From Methylobacterium fujisawaense (GTDB lineage Bacteria > Pseudomonadota > Alphaproteobacteria > Rhizobiales > Beijerinckiaceae), in contig NZ_JACJIM010000004.1 in NCBI RefSeq assembly GCF_014138435.1, forward strand, positions 310,001 to 374,000: DNA of 64,000 bases. Direction: 5' to 3'. The translations under genes and the position numbers were made by a program. This document shows, one piece after another, positions 45,112 to 54,922 of this stretch. The notes beneath the pieces were generated by a model. That model was not told where the DNA came from. It was given only the letters and a program-made list of their open reading frames with translations, and made no database searches. Positions within the stretch are counted from its first letter, which is position 1. Each line of letters opens with the position of its first letter.

Positions 45112-45849
45112 ATGTTCGATCTCACCGGCCGCAAGGCCCTCGTCACCGGCGCGACCGGCGGCCTCGGCCAGGCGATCGCCCGGGCGCTGCACGCCCAGGG
45201 CGCCACCGTGGCGCTCTCGGGCACGCGGCCCGCGGCCCTGGAGGCGCTCGCCGCCGAACTCGGCGAGCGCGCGAGCCCCGTCGCCGCCGACCTCTCCGAC
45301 AAGGACTCGGTGGAGGGCCTCGTGCCGGCCGCCGAGGCCGCGATCGGCCCGCTGGACATCCTCGTGAACAATGCCGGCATCACCCGCGACAACCTGTTCA
45401 TGCGGATGAAGGACGAGGAGTGGGAGCAGGTGATCGCCGTCAACCTCACCGCCGCCTTCCGCCTGTCGCGGGCCGCCGTGAAGGGCATGATGCGCCGCCG
45501 CTCCGGGCGGATCGTCAATATCGGCTCGGTGGTCGGCAGCACCGGCAATCCCGGCCAGGGCAACTACGCCGCCGCCAAGGCCGGCCTCGTGGGCATGACC
45601 AAGGCGCTCGCCGCCGAGGTCGCCTCGCGCGGGATCACGGTCAACTGCATCGCCCCGGGCTTCATCAGCTCGCCCATGACCGACGCCCTCAACGAGAAGC
45701 AGCGCGAGGGCATCCTCGCCCGCGTGCCCGCCGGGCGGCTCGGCGAAGGCTCGGAGGTGGCGGCGGCCTGTCTCTACCTCGCCTCCGCGGAGGCGGCCTA
45801 CGTCACCGGGCACACGCTGCACGTGAATGGCGGTATGGCCATGTACTAG
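45112..45849 (+). CDS. fabG: 3-Oxoacyl-ACP reductase
   Basis: 245 residues, short-chain dehydrogenase fold. NADPH site TGATGGLGQAIA (about 12-23), NNAGITRDN (about 85-93), catalytic Ser in GSVVGSTG and Tyr152/Lys156 in GNYAAAKAG. It reduces 3-ketoacyl-ACP in elongation. ATG 45112 is preceded by AGGAG 10 bases upstream. It sits 17 bases after fabD, so the two are probably one transcript. Confidence 0.96.
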   Translation: MFDLTGRKALVTGATGGLGQAIARALHAQGATVALSGTRPAALEALAAELGERASPVAADLSDKDSVEGLVPAAEAAIGPLDILVNNAGITRDNLFMRMKDEEWEQVIAVNLTAAFRLSRAAVKGMMRRRSGRIVNIGSVVGSTGNPGQGNYAAAKAGLVGMTKALAAEVASRGITVNCIAPGFISSPMTDALNEKQREGILARVPAGRLGEGSEVAAACLYLASAEAAYVTGHTLHVNGGMAMY

Positions 45850-46181
45850 TGTGCGAAGACCGGTCTCGAACCGGCGACGATCGCGCGCGAATCACCCCCG
45901 CCGACACGCAAGTGCCACACCCATGAAGGCTTTCTGAACGGGCCCTCGCCAGGGCGGGAACCCTGTGCTACCACGCCCCGCAGCCGTACAGGGGGTTGAC
46001 GGTTCAGCGGGTTTTCAGTCCAAGGCCCTCCGGCGGGGGCGTCCCGGCTCACGCGCCGGTTCACCTCAGAAGCACGCGCGATCGGACACCGGCCCGTCAC
46101 AACAAGCCCGCAAGGGCGCGACGCGGCCACGGCACCACCCCGAGAAGACTGACAGACCAAAAGGACGAGGACGGAAGACCG
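45850..46181. other. Non-coding stretch between fabG and acpP
   Basis: 332 bases. A TTGACG (45996-46001) may be the -35 box of an acpP promoter, which would fit the very high expression usual for ACP; no clear -10 is visible. A CCGGT/ACCGG pair near 45860-45880 only superficially resembles a tRNA T-arm. Confidence 0.45.
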
Positions 46182-46421
46182 ATGAGCGATATCGCTGAGC
46201 GCGTGAAGAAGATCGTCGTCGAGCACCTGGGCGTGGAGCCCGAGAAGGTGGTCGAGAGCGCCAACTTCATCGACGACCTCGGTGCCGACAGCCTCGACAC
46301 GGTCGAGCTGGTCATGGCCTTCGAGGAGGAGTTCAACGTCGAGATCCCGGACGACGCTGCCGAGACCATCCAGACGGTCGGCGACGCCGTGAAGTTCCTG
46401 GAGAAGAACTCCGCCGCCTAA
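46182..46421 (+). CDS. acpP: Acyl carrier protein
   Basis: 79 residues, strongly acidic, a four-helix ACP. The phosphopantetheine attachment site is Ser37 in [15 protein letters not shown] 46182 follows GACGAGGACGGAAG, a purine-rich site. Carries growing acyl chains for the neighbouring FabD, FabG and FabF. Located between fabG and fabF with about 330 and 180 bases on either side, so it may have its own promoter. Confidence 0.97.
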   Translation: MSDIAERVKKIVVEHLGVEPEKVVESANFIDDLGADSLDTVELVMAFEEEFNVEIPDDAAETIQTVGDAVKFLEKNSAA

Positions 46422-46604
46422 AGGCGCCGGGGACCGGGTTTGACGCGGCGCGGGTGAGGCGAAACAGCCCCCGCGCCGTTATGCGTTTCAAGGCTCGGAG
46501 GCGTGACGGGTCCCGCCGGGACCGATTCCGCCGCCGAGGGCGTTAGGACGATGCGCGACCGCGGCTCTGCCGGCGGGGCTGCGCCTCAAGACGGGACAGG
46601 GCAC

Positions 46605-47867
<1,263 letters not shown>

Positions 47868-47874
47868 GAGCGTC

Positions 47875-47895
47875 ACCGTCTCACGCTGAGACGGT
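47875..47895 (+). terminator. Candidate terminator of fabF
   Basis: ACCGTCTCA (47875-47883) pairs perfectly with TGAGACGGT (47887-47895) with a 3-base loop, 8 bases after the fabF stop. Only a weak T-rich run follows (CTGCAAGTCTCT). Confidence 0.6.
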
Positions 47896-48254
47896 CTGCA
47901 AGTCTCTCAGAAGCATTGATCGCGATCTGACGTGCGGAATGCCTCCGCGTTCCTGCAACGGGTGGAGACTGCACGCTGACGGGCCGTGCGCGTCCGGGCG
48001 GTTGGGAGCTGGCACGGGCCTGAAGCAGGTCGAGCGCGCGCCGACGATGCTTGCAAGAGGAAATACGTTCCGGCTAGCAGTTCTTCTGTCGGTCAACGCG
48101 GGCGTCTCGTCGACAAATCGGTAAAACCTGCGGCCCGTCACGGCATTCAGGGCAGGATACTGCCTCCGGTCCAACAATGGCGCCGGCGCAGATACTCTTC
48201 CTCTGATCCGCGACGCTGGTGGCCGTGAGACCTGGGCGCGGAATCCCGTGCCCG

Positions 48255-48366
48255 CCCTCATCCTGAGGTGCTGCGCAGCAGGCTCGAAGGAGGGCTCCAG
48301 GGATCACGGGGCTGACTGGATGGCTCCTTCGAAACCTGCGCTGCGCTCCGGCACCTCAGGATGAGG
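48255..48366. repeat. Palindromic intergenic element, copy C
   Basis: 112 bases with perfect 16-base ends CCTCATCCTGAGGTGC and GCACCTCAGGATGAGG. Inner arms GGCTCGAAGGAGG and GGCTCCTTCGAAACC can also pair, so the whole can fold as one long hairpin. The best-kept of the three copies (A 10679-10743, B 33920-34046). Confidence 0.75.
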
Positions 48367-48417
48367 TCGCGATCGGGATCACTGTCCGACGCGCCGCGCG
48401 CCAGCCGACCTGTCGTC

Positions 48418-49128
48418 CTACCACCCCCGCCGCTCCGCCTCCCCCGGCACCCGCCCCTGCGGGGTGAGCGTGTGCACCACCTCCGGCAATGCCTGGGCGA
48501 GCTGCGCGAGAAGCGTGTCCCGGTCCATCCCGGTCTGGCTCTGGAGGGTGTCCACCGTGTCGGGGCCGAGCGCCCGGGCGAGCTGGTCCGGGGCCACCGG
48601 GCGGTTGGCACCGTGGCCGATCCAGGACTCGATCACGTCGCCGAGGCCGCCCTGGCGGAACCGGTCCACCAGTCCGTCGAGGCCGCCGAGATCCCCCTGC
48701 CCCTCCGGGGCGGCGCGGCTCGGGGCCGGGGCGTCGCCAGGGCCGTCGAGCATGCCGGACAGATCCGAGAAGTCGCCGGGCGGGAGGGACGGATCCGTCG
48801 GCCCCTCCGGGCCCCCGTCGCGGCGGCCGCCATACTGGTCCCAGCCGCCGATATCGCCCCCGTCGTCGGGGCGGCGTCCGCCGGCATCGGCGGGGTGCTG
48901 GCCGGGATCACGGCCGTAGGGGCCGGCGCCGCCGGAGCGGTCGGCCTCGGGGCCCGGCTCGCCCCGTCCCCCGCGCCCGAAGATGTCGCCGAAGCCGCCG
49001 CTGGCGCCCTTGGCCAGCAGCAGCATCAAGAGCGCCTTCACCAGGGGCGACATGCCCCCGGCGCCCTGCTTCTGCCCGCCGAACACCTGGCCCAGCACGC
49101 CGCCGATCGCCGATTCGAGCAGTCCCAT
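48418..49128 (-). CDS. YidB-like DUF937 protein
   Basis: 236 residues. The N-terminus (MGLLESAIGGVLGQVFGG, then LVKALLMLLLAKGASGG) and C-terminus (DVIESWIGHGANRPVAPDQLARALG, then LLAQLAQALPEVVHTLTPQGRVP) match the YidB/DUF937 family; between them is about 110 residues of Gly/Asp/Pro-rich sequence. E. coli YidB function is unknown. ATG 49128 gives the family start. It ends a minus-strand group with two small membrane genes and a BON/OmpA-like gene upstream. Confidence 0.82.
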   Translation of the reverse strand: MGLLESAIGGVLGQVFGGQKQGAGGMSPLVKALLMLLLAKGASGGFGDIFGRGGRGEPGPEADRSGGAGPYGRDPGQHPADAGGRRPDDGGDIGGWDQYGGRRDGGPEGPTDPSLPPGDFSDLSGMLDGPGDAPAPSRAAPEGQGDLGGLDGLVDRFRQGGLGDVIESWIGHGANRPVAPDQLARALGPDTVDTLQSQTGMDRDTLLAQLAQALPEVVHTLTPQGRVPGEAERRGW

Positions 49129-49202
49129 GCGCGTCTCCCCCACGGTTCGGGCCGGACGGGCCCCGGCGGACAACCCTCGGGGGCGGGCGCGGGTTGCCTC
49201 GC

Positions 49203-49403
49203 TCAGCGGGCCGGAGGGGTGAGCGCGGCCTGCGTGGTGTGGGCGGCGGTGGTGGCGTCGGCGGGCTCGATCAGCGGCACCGTCGCGGCCGAGAGGATCA
49301 GTCCGGCCAGGAACAGGCCGGTGGCGGCGGCGCCGGCGCGGGGGCGCGGCAGGCGGACGGCGCGGCGTTTCGCGGGATGGGGACTTTCGACGGTCCAGGG
49401 CAT
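49203..49403 (-). CDS. Small single-helix membrane protein
   Basis: 66 residues with one hydrophobic segment (about 24-46, GAAATGLFLAGLILSAATV) after a basic start (KRRAVRLPRPR). Such positive-inside layout suggests an inner-membrane anchor with a short periplasmic tail. No family recognised. It lies 74 bases upstream of the YidB-like gene on the same strand. Confidence 0.5.
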   Translation of the reverse strand: MPWTVESPHPAKRRAVRLPRPRAGAAATGLFLAGLILSAATVPLIEPADATTAAHTTQAALTPPAR

Positions 49404-49487
49404 CGCGGCCTCTCCGGGTTCGGGGCGGGCCCTCGGGGCCCTGTTGCCGGATGAACGCCGCCGGGGGGCGGACCGGTTCCCGAACCC

Positions 49488-49757
49488 TTAATCCCGGACG
49501 ACGAGGCGGCGCCCCAGCGCCCCGAGGGCGCAGGCCGCGCAGTAGACCGGCAGGATCAGGCCCGCGCCGTCGAGCCACAGACCGGGCAGGCCCGGCACGA
49601 ACCCGGCGAGCGCCGCCGCGGCCACGAGCCCCGCCACCACGCAAAGTCCCAGCGAGGCGGCGAGCCGGTCCGGCCAGCCGACCAGCGCCCCGACCACGAG
49701 GCCGAGCGCGGCCGCCCCGGCGAGCCCGGGCCAGAATCCGGCGAGCAGCAGCGTCAC
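49488..49757 (-). CDS. Small multi-helix membrane protein
   Basis: 89 residues with about three hydrophobic segments and a basic end (ALGRRLVVRD). The start is GTG 49757, the first possible in the frame. No family recognised. It follows the BON/OmpA gene by 85 bases on the same strand, so may be co-transcribed with it. Confidence 0.6.
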   Translation of the reverse strand: MTLLLAGFWPGLAGAAALGLVVGALVGWPDRLAASLGLCVVAGLVAAAALAGFVPGLPGLWLDGAGLILPVYCAACALGALGRRLVVRD

Positions 49758-49842
49758 GGCCGTCCGGCCTCCCTGCGGGCGCGATCGCTGCGCGCGGATG
49801 GGCGCGGCCCGGCGGGCGGGCGCGGGGCGGAGCGGATGTCCC

Positions 49843-51948
49843 TCACGGCAGCAGCGCGAAGACGACGGGGCCGGCCGGCCCGTCCGGCCCGGCCGTGACC
49901 TGCTCCGGTCGGGCGCCGGCCTGGAGGAGATACTCCATCACCGCCTGGGCGCGCAGGCGCGGCAGGTCGGGCGGCGGCTCCTCGGGGGCCTCGGCGGGCT
50001 TCTTCGCCGAAGCCTTGCCGTGCGCGGCCGGCTCCTTCCTGGCGTCCTTCTTGGCCGCTTCCGCCTTGCCGGCCTCGGTCTTGGCGTGATCCGGCTTGCC
50101 CCGCGTCTTGGGCGTGTCCCCCTTGGGCGTGTCCCCCTTGGGCGTCTCCGCCTTGGGAAGGTCCGGCTTGGGCGTCTCCGCCTTGGGCGTCTCCGTCTTG
50201 GCGGCGCTGGCGATCTGGGTCGGTGCGGCGGCGGGCGCGCCCTCCCCCGTGGCCGCCGGACCGGCGGCCGGCGTCGGGGTCGGCTTGGCCGGGTCGGCGG
50301 GCCCCGAGACGGCGATGCGCAGCGACGGGCAGGTCTTGGCCAGGGCCGCGAGGGCGTCGAGGGTCGGGTAGAAGGCCGGCGTCAGGACCGCGCCCCCGGC
50401 GGGGAAACGCAGGTCGGTGCCGGCCAGGGCGGCGGTGAAGTCGGCGCGGCAGGTGGCGGGGTCGCGCCGCTCGGCGGCGTCCCGGGCCGTGACGGTGGCC
50501 TGTCCGGTCCAGCCGGGGGGCAGCGCCTCGGCCAGCCGGTCCGGGGTGCGGGCGGCGCCCTCCCGGTAGAGGCTTTCGCCGGTCAGGGTCAGGGCGCGGT
50601 CCGAGACCGTGACGGTCCCGTCCGCGAGGTTCGCCACCAGCGGGGCGGCGGCGGCCAGCGCGTCCCCGAGATCCGGCGGGGCGCCGTCGGCGAGGCGGGT
50701 GCGGTCGATGACCGGTTCCCGGAACAGGCGCGGGCGCAGGGCGGCGAGCACCCGCTCCCGGGTCGCGGTGTCCGGCAGATGCCCGGTGAGGAGTACGGAA
50801 TCGGCGGTCCGGCGGATCGCCACCCGGTAGGGCGAGAGCGGCCGCGCCGTGAGCGCCACCGGCCCGGCCGCCACGCCGGCGGGCCGGCCGTCGCGCATCA
50901 GCGCCTCGGCGTCCGGGAGCGCCTGCCCGTCGATGGCGTCGCCGGTCACCGAGACCGCCCCGTCCTGGAAGACCACGCGGCCGGACTGGATCAGCTCGGC
51001 GAGCTTGAACGCGAAGGCGATGAGGCCCTTCGGGTCGATGGCGGGGTCGAGGCCCCGGGCCGCCAGGAGCCGGTCCTCCACGGCGCCGCCGGCCGCCGCC
51101 TCGGTGGCTGCGCGCAGGGCGGCCTCGCGGTCTGCGGCCGAGGGAGTGAAGCCGTCGAGGACGACGCCCCGGCCGGATTTCTCCACGGCGAACCGGTACG
51201 CGGCCACCTTGGGCGGCAGGATCTCGATCCGCCCGATGCTGAAGCCCTCCGGCGGGTCCGAGAGCGCCGCCCGCAGGGCCTCGTAGGCCGGCACGTCCAG
51301 GGCCTCGCCCGAGAGGCTGAGCACGGTGTCGCTGAGGGCGGCCCGCCCGCCCTTGGCGAGGCCCGAGAGCCGGGCCGCCAGGAACGCGGCCGCGCTGGCG
51401 AAGTCCGGCGGCGCCCCCCGGGCGGCCCGGGCGGTGTCGTCGAGGCCTGTGCCGGGATGGAGGGCGCCGGTGATCCGCGCCTCCAGGGCCCGCCGGCCGA
51501 TCTCCACCGGGCGGCTGCCCTCCAGGGCGATCCGGTTCGGGCCGGTGCGGATCGCCGCCCACTGGAAGGGCGCGGCGGTCTCCACGATGCCGACCTCGGA
51601 GACGATGCGGCGGGGGCCGTCCAGGGCCGCGAGGCGGGACAGCACGGTGGCCCGTTCGGCGACGTCCGGCGCCTCGCCGGCGGCCACGAGGTCGCGGCCG
51701 CTGGCCTCCAGGCGCAGCCAGGGCTCGCCGGTGGCGGTGGCCGTGCCGGACGCCACCGCCGCCCCCTCGGCCTCGAGCCCCTCGGCGATCCGCGGGGCGG
51801 CGTAGAGCGTCGCACTCGCCCAGATCAGCGCGAGGGCCGGCAGGCCGGCGAGCCAGCCGGCGCTGCGCAAGCCTGAGGCGAGGGTTTCGGGCAACGGTAC
51901 GATCGCAGGTCGGGGCGCAGGTCCGGGCGGATCCGCCGCCGAGACCAC
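49843..51948 (-). CDS. Envelope protein with four BON-like repeats and a split OmpA-like domain
   Basis: 701 residues. A membrane helix (about 33-50) is followed by four BON-like repeats; three end in the pattern LEGSRPVEIGRRALEARI, LDGFTPSAADREAALRA and LTGHLPDTATRERVLAAL. The C-terminus is an OmpA-like (peptidoglycan-binding type) domain whose start (RFPAGGAVLTPAFYPTLDAL, about 518-537) and end (RLRAQAVMEYLLQAGARPEQV, about 664-684) are separated by about 107 low-complexity residues with six Lys-x-x-x-Pro repeats. Starts GTG 51948. The layout resembles ArfA-type BON plus OmpA proteins. Role presumably in envelope binding; unproven. Confidence 0.8.
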   Translation of the reverse strand: MVSAADPPGPAPRPAIVPLPETLASGLRSAGWLAGLPALALIWASATLYAAPRIAEGLEAEGAAVASGTATATGEPWLRLEASGRDLVAAGEAPDVAERATVLSRLAALDGPRRIVSEVGIVETAAPFQWAAIRTGPNRIALEGSRPVEIGRRALEARITGALHPGTGLDDTARAARGAPPDFASAAAFLAARLSGLAKGGRAALSDTVLSLSGEALDVPAYEALRAALSDPPEGFSIGRIEILPPKVAAYRFAVEKSGRGVVLDGFTPSAADREAALRAATEAAAGGAVEDRLLAARGLDPAIDPKGLIAFAFKLAELIQSGRVVFQDGAVSVTGDAIDGQALPDAEALMRDGRPAGVAAGPVALTARPLSPYRVAIRRTADSVLLTGHLPDTATRERVLAALRPRLFREPVIDRTRLADGAPPDLGDALAAAAPLVANLADGTVTVSDRALTLTGESLYREGAARTPDRLAEALPPGWTGQATVTARDAAERRDPATCRADFTAALAGTDLRFPAGGAVLTPAFYPTLDALAALAKTCPSLRIAVSGPADPAKPTPTPAAGPAATGEGAPAAAPTQIASAAKTETPKAETPKPDLPKAETPKGDTPKGDTPKTRGKPDHAKTEAGKAEAAKKDARKEPAAHGKASAKKPAEAPEEPPPDLPRLRAQAVMEYLLQAGARPEQVTAGPDGPAGPVVFALLP
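50110..50199 (-). repeat. In-frame 15-bp repeats inside the OmpA-like insertion
   Basis: Six 15-base units on the minus strand encode KTETP, KAETP, KPDLP, KAETP, KGDTP and KGDTP. The first two on the plus strand (50110-50124 and 50125-50139) are identical, the others differ by a few bases. The array keeps the reading frame of the envelope gene. Confidence 0.85.
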
Positions 51949-52106
51949 ACCGCCTTTCCGGCAGCATGAAGGCCGACGGTGCTCTTTCCGCGCCTGCGGC
52001 GGGCGTTCCGCGTCGGTGCGCCGCCGGAACCGGCCTCACGCCCCTCTGTTTCTCGGCAACAAATCTGTCCGGCTTTGTCTTCGTCCGCCGGCCTGCGGAG
52101 CGTGCC

Positions 52107-53141
52107 ATGCGGTCCATCCTCGCCGCCCTGCTGCTGCCGATCGCCATCCCGGCTTCGGCGCAGAGCCTGTCGGCCACCGCGACGGTGCCGAGTTCGGCCT
52201 CGCCGGAGCCGATCACGCCCATCGCCAATCCCGGTCAGCTCAGCCTCGGCGGCGGCACCACCACCGGCCCGTTCCCGACCGTCTCGGCGCAGACCGGCGG
52301 CTTGGTGAATGCCGGCCAGCTCAGCTTCGGCAGCGCGGGCGGCGGCGGCCGCATCGGCGCCTCGGGCGGGCGGGCGGCTGGGCAATCGGCCGGGACTGCC
52401 ATCGGCACATCGGCCGCGGGATCGACCGGTGCGGGCCAGCTCGGAACCTTGGGCTCGGCCGCGACCGGCGGCGCAGGCGTCTCCGGCTCCAGCCTCCGGA
52501 CCGGGGGGACGATCGGCGCCAGCGGCCTGCGCAGCGGATTCAGCACCGCGTCGCGTTCGGGGCTGGGCACGTCACCGGGGAGCACCCTGTCGCTGACCAG
52601 CGGCACGATCGGTCTGGGTGGCGGGTCTGGCCTCTCCCTGGGCCTGGGATCCGGCGGCACGACCCGCACGGGGCAGACGACCGCCCTGACGGGCGCGGGC
52701 TCCCTCAACGGTCTCGGCAACGGCACCGCCACGGGGGTCGGCTCTGTCGGGACATCGGGAACGTTGTTCCCTGCGGCTGCGTCGGCCGGTCTCGCAGGCG
52801 GGACCGCCGACGCGGCCGCGATCGGAGCGTCCGGCACCACCCTGTCCAGCGTCGGGCCGTTCGGCGTGTTCGGGCTCGGGACCGGCGCGACCGTGAGCCC
52901 GGGCGCGGGCGCCTCGATTTCCGGAGCGGCCGGCGCGGGGGGCGTCGGAACGGGCGGGGCCGGGATCGTCGGGGCGAGCGGGCTCCGCGCGGACGACCCC
53001 GCACAAGCGGCCCGCATGCTCCCGTCCGGCGGAGGGGCGTTCGGCGGGGCCGGCATCGGCGGTGCGGCGGCCGCGCCGGTCCGGACCGGCGACCTCTGCG
53101 GCGATCCCCTGGCCGAAGCCTGCCTCGGCGGCGGCTTCTGA
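52107..53141 (+). CDS. Gly/Ser/Thr-rich exported protein
   Basis: 344 residues: signal peptide (about 1-20, ending PASAQS) and a mature chain made almost only of Gly, Ser, Thr and Ala. Loose repeats are visible: NPGQLSLGGG, NAGQLSFGSA and GAGQLGTLGS, and IGASG/VGASG four times. Two cysteines occur only at the end (DLCGDPLAEACLGG), which could form a disulfide. Composition suggests a secreted or surface-exposed structural protein. Divergent from the BON/OmpA-like gene. ATG 52107 is chosen for the signal peptide. Confidence 0.65.
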   Translation: MRSILAALLLPIAIPASAQSLSATATVPSSASPEPITPIANPGQLSLGGGTTTGPFPTVSAQTGGLVNAGQLSFGSAGGGGRIGASGGRAAGQSAGTAIGTSAAGSTGAGQLGTLGSAATGGAGVSGSSLRTGGTIGASGLRSGFSTASRSGLGTSPGSTLSLTSGTIGLGGGSGLSLGLGSGGTTRTGQTTALTGAGSLNGLGNGTATGVGSVGTSGTLFPAAASAGLAGGTADAAAIGASGTTLSSVGPFGVFGLGTGATVSPGAGASISGAAGAGGVGTGGAGIVGASGLRADDPAQAARMLPSGGGAFGGAGIGGAAAAPVRTGDLCGDPLAEACLGGGF

Positions 53142-53220
53142 GCGCCTCCCGGGCCCGGAACCGGGCCGAACCGATGCCGTTCATCCTGTTCCGGCACCTG
53201 GGCCGGGACAGGAGGCAGAA

Positions 53221-53469
53221 ATGAGCGTCATTCTGGGCCGCGTCTCTTTCGCGGCCGTTCTCGTTCTCGGCGTCTCGGGCGCAGCCCTGGCGCGCGATGC
53301 CGGCCCCAAGGCGCAGGGCGCCCATGGCGCGACAGGCCTGCACGGGATCGGTTTCAACGAGCCGAAATTCCGGTCGCACCTGCAGACCGGCAAGAATCAG
53401 CCCTATACGTGGCCGGTCAGCGACCGCTATCGCCCGGTCTCGCAGCCCTATTACGGTCGCGCTTACTGA
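53221..53469 (+). CDS. Small exported protein
   Basis: 82 residues with a signal peptide (about 1-25, ending ALARD). The mature part has a Gly/His patch (GAHGATGLHGIGF) and an aromatic C-terminus (YTWPVSDRYRPVSQPYYGRAY). ATG 53221 is preceded by AGGAGG. No family recognised. The strong ribosome site and signal make it a credible gene. Confidence 0.65.
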   Translation: MSVILGRVSFAAVLVLGVSGAALARDAGPKAQGAHGATGLHGIGFNEPKFRSHLQTGKNQPYTWPVSDRYRPVSQPYYGRAY

Positions 53470-53617
53470 GCCGCCCGGAGACCGCTCCGTCGAATGGATG
53501 AGTGGCGCCGCGTCGGCCCCCGCGTCACACAGGGGCCGGACCGGGGCCCGTCATCGGGATTGGCGGGCACAGGCGCGGCTTTCCGTGCCGTGCCGGCTTC
53601 CAAGCCTGGAGAGTGTG

Positions 53618-53977
53618 ATGCATCCGCTGACCCGGCTCGTCGTCGCAGGCCCCATCGTCGCTCCCCTCGTCGCCGCCTCCCTGCCGGGACGTGCGGGCGA
53701 GTTCGCGCCGACGGCTCCGGTTCCCGGCATGGCCCTGACCCAGCCCGATCCGGGGATGGCCAGCGGCGCTCCCGCCCCCGTCCTCCCGGCCCAGCCCGCA
53801 CCGGTCGCGGCGGCGCCGGCACCGGCGCCGGCACCCGTCCAGGCCGACCCGACCGGGGGGCGCCGACGTCCCCCGGGGCTGGGGAGCGGATTTTCATCCC
53901 TCGAAGGACGGCTTCCGAACCAGCGCACGGGTCTGCGACACCCGCACGTGGTGCGCGACATCTGCATCGGCTGCTGA
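53618..53977 (+). CDS. Small exported Pro/Ala-rich protein
   Basis: 119 residues: an N-terminal hydrophobic signal (about 1-27), then a Pro/Ala-rich stretch (about 45-80) and a basic C-terminus ending DICIGC, with two cysteines three residues apart. No domain recognised. ATG 53618 follows GGAGAG. Confidence 0.5.
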   Translation: MHPLTRLVVAGPIVAPLVAASLPGRAGEFAPTAPVPGMALTQPDPGMASGAPAPVLPAQPAPVAAAPAPAPAPVQADPTGGRRRPPGLGSGFSSLEGRLPNQRTGLRHPHVVRDICIGC

Positions 53978-54006
53978 TCGTGACTGCAAGACCCGCGTCG
54001 CCCCGG

Positions 54007-54258
54007 CTATTGCAGGGATCGCGAGCGGGAATGCGCCTGGATCCAGCGCGGTGAGAGGATGTCACCGGCCTCGGTGATGATCCACGGCCGGGCGTCGTCG
54101 GACGCGATCGCCTCGAGCGCAACCGCGAGGGCTTCGCGCAGCGTCGCGAACGGGCGCCCCTCCGCGGAACGACCGGTCGCGCGTGCGGGCCAGATGGTGA
54201 GTTCGGCCCTTTTGTCGAGATCGGAGGGCGTCATCGGCGCATCCGTGATGCTTGGCAT
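54007..54258 (-). CDS. Small hypothetical protein
   Basis: 83 residues without signal or membrane helix. The pattern LTIWPARATG, FATLREALAVALEAI and WIITEAGDILSPRWI is protein-like; I believe similar small proteins occur in other Methylobacteriaceae, but no domain name is known to me. ATG 54258. Convergent with the exported protein gene 30 bases away. Confidence 0.55.
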   Translation of the reverse strand: MPSITDAPMTPSDLDKRAELTIWPARATGRSAEGRPFATLREALAVALEAIASDDARPWIITEAGDILSPRWIQAHSRSRSLQ

Positions 54259-54619
54259 GGTGTGTGGGTCTACCGGGCCTGTGTGACGGGCATCTGGCGC
54301 CGGAGGCCGCCGATCCGGGTGCGCCCGTGCGGCGGCGACGAACCATCCGGCGCCCGGATCAGAAATTAAATGATGCGCGCGTCCAAGTTATATTTGAGAA
54401 CCGGCCAATGGAAGTTTAGTTCATTTGCATCGAATGCATGGGCATTTAATTGTCGCCCTGCTCAGGCCCCCCGGAAAGCCCGGGAACATTGCAAAACCGT
54501 GCCGTCGTGGCGATATGGTGCAATGCGAAAAACGCATGCCGCATCGCACAAATCCGTGGTCTCATGCGCTGGTCGATCGCAATCCGCGGTCGACGCTGCG
54601 ATCGAAACGGAGACGCACC
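54259..54619. other. AT-richer non-coding stretch before a small exported gene
   Basis: 361 bases. From about 54365 to 54500 the sequence is markedly less GC-rich than the rest of the window, with TTAAATGATG, TTAGTTCATTTGCAT and TTTAATTGTC patches. It probably holds promoters for the two divergent genes. No repeat or RNA structure recognised. Confidence 0.5.
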
Positions 54620-54871
54620 ATGCGCACGATCCTCATCCTCGCGTCGGCCGCGCTCACCTCGGCCGCCTTCATCGGCCCGGCCGCCGCCGACGACCACCTG
54701 CACCTGACCCCGCCGCTCTATCGAGAGCAGGCCCGGCCTGCCCAGCAGATCCGTGCGACCCACGACCTGACCACCACGCCTCAGCCCGTGGCGGCGCCGG
54801 CGACCGTCAGCCGGACGGTCTCGGCCCTTGGCCGACCGATGGTCCAGGCCTCCGTCGAGGCGAGTCGCTGA
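54620..54871 (+). CDS. Small exported hypothetical protein
   Basis: 83 residues with a signal peptide (about 1-23, ILILASAALTSAAFIGPAAA). The mature part is short and polar (DDHLHLTPPLYREQARPAQQ). No family recognised. ATG 54620; a longer frame upstream lacks the signal. The AT-rich region before it is a plausible promoter. Confidence 0.6.
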   Translation: MRTILILASAALTSAAFIGPAAADDHLHLTPPLYREQARPAQQIRATHDLTTTPQPVAAPATVSRTVSALGRPMVQASVEASR

Positions 54872-54922
54872 GCCCGCCGCCGGAGACGGAGCGCCCCGGG
54901 CGCCTCTGTCTCCGGCCCTGAC

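Larger units (their letters stand above)
47868..48417. other. Long non-coding stretch between fabF and the YidB-like gene
   Basis: 550 bases between convergent genes. It has the fabF hairpin and, at its far end, palindromic element C. The middle (about 47900-48230) is less GC-rich than the flanks and I see no coding frame, tRNA or known RNA there; it could be decayed sequence. Confidence 0.55.

Noticed and set aside
45850-45890. tRNA T-arm-like sequence on the minus strand (GCCGG TTCGAGA CCGGT) downstream of fabG.
   Set aside because: No matching D-arm, anticodon arm or acceptor stem in the flanking bases.
47916-47929. FNR/FixK-like TTGAT-N4-ATCTG site.
   Set aside because: Right half is imperfect and the convergent setting leaves no gene to regulate.
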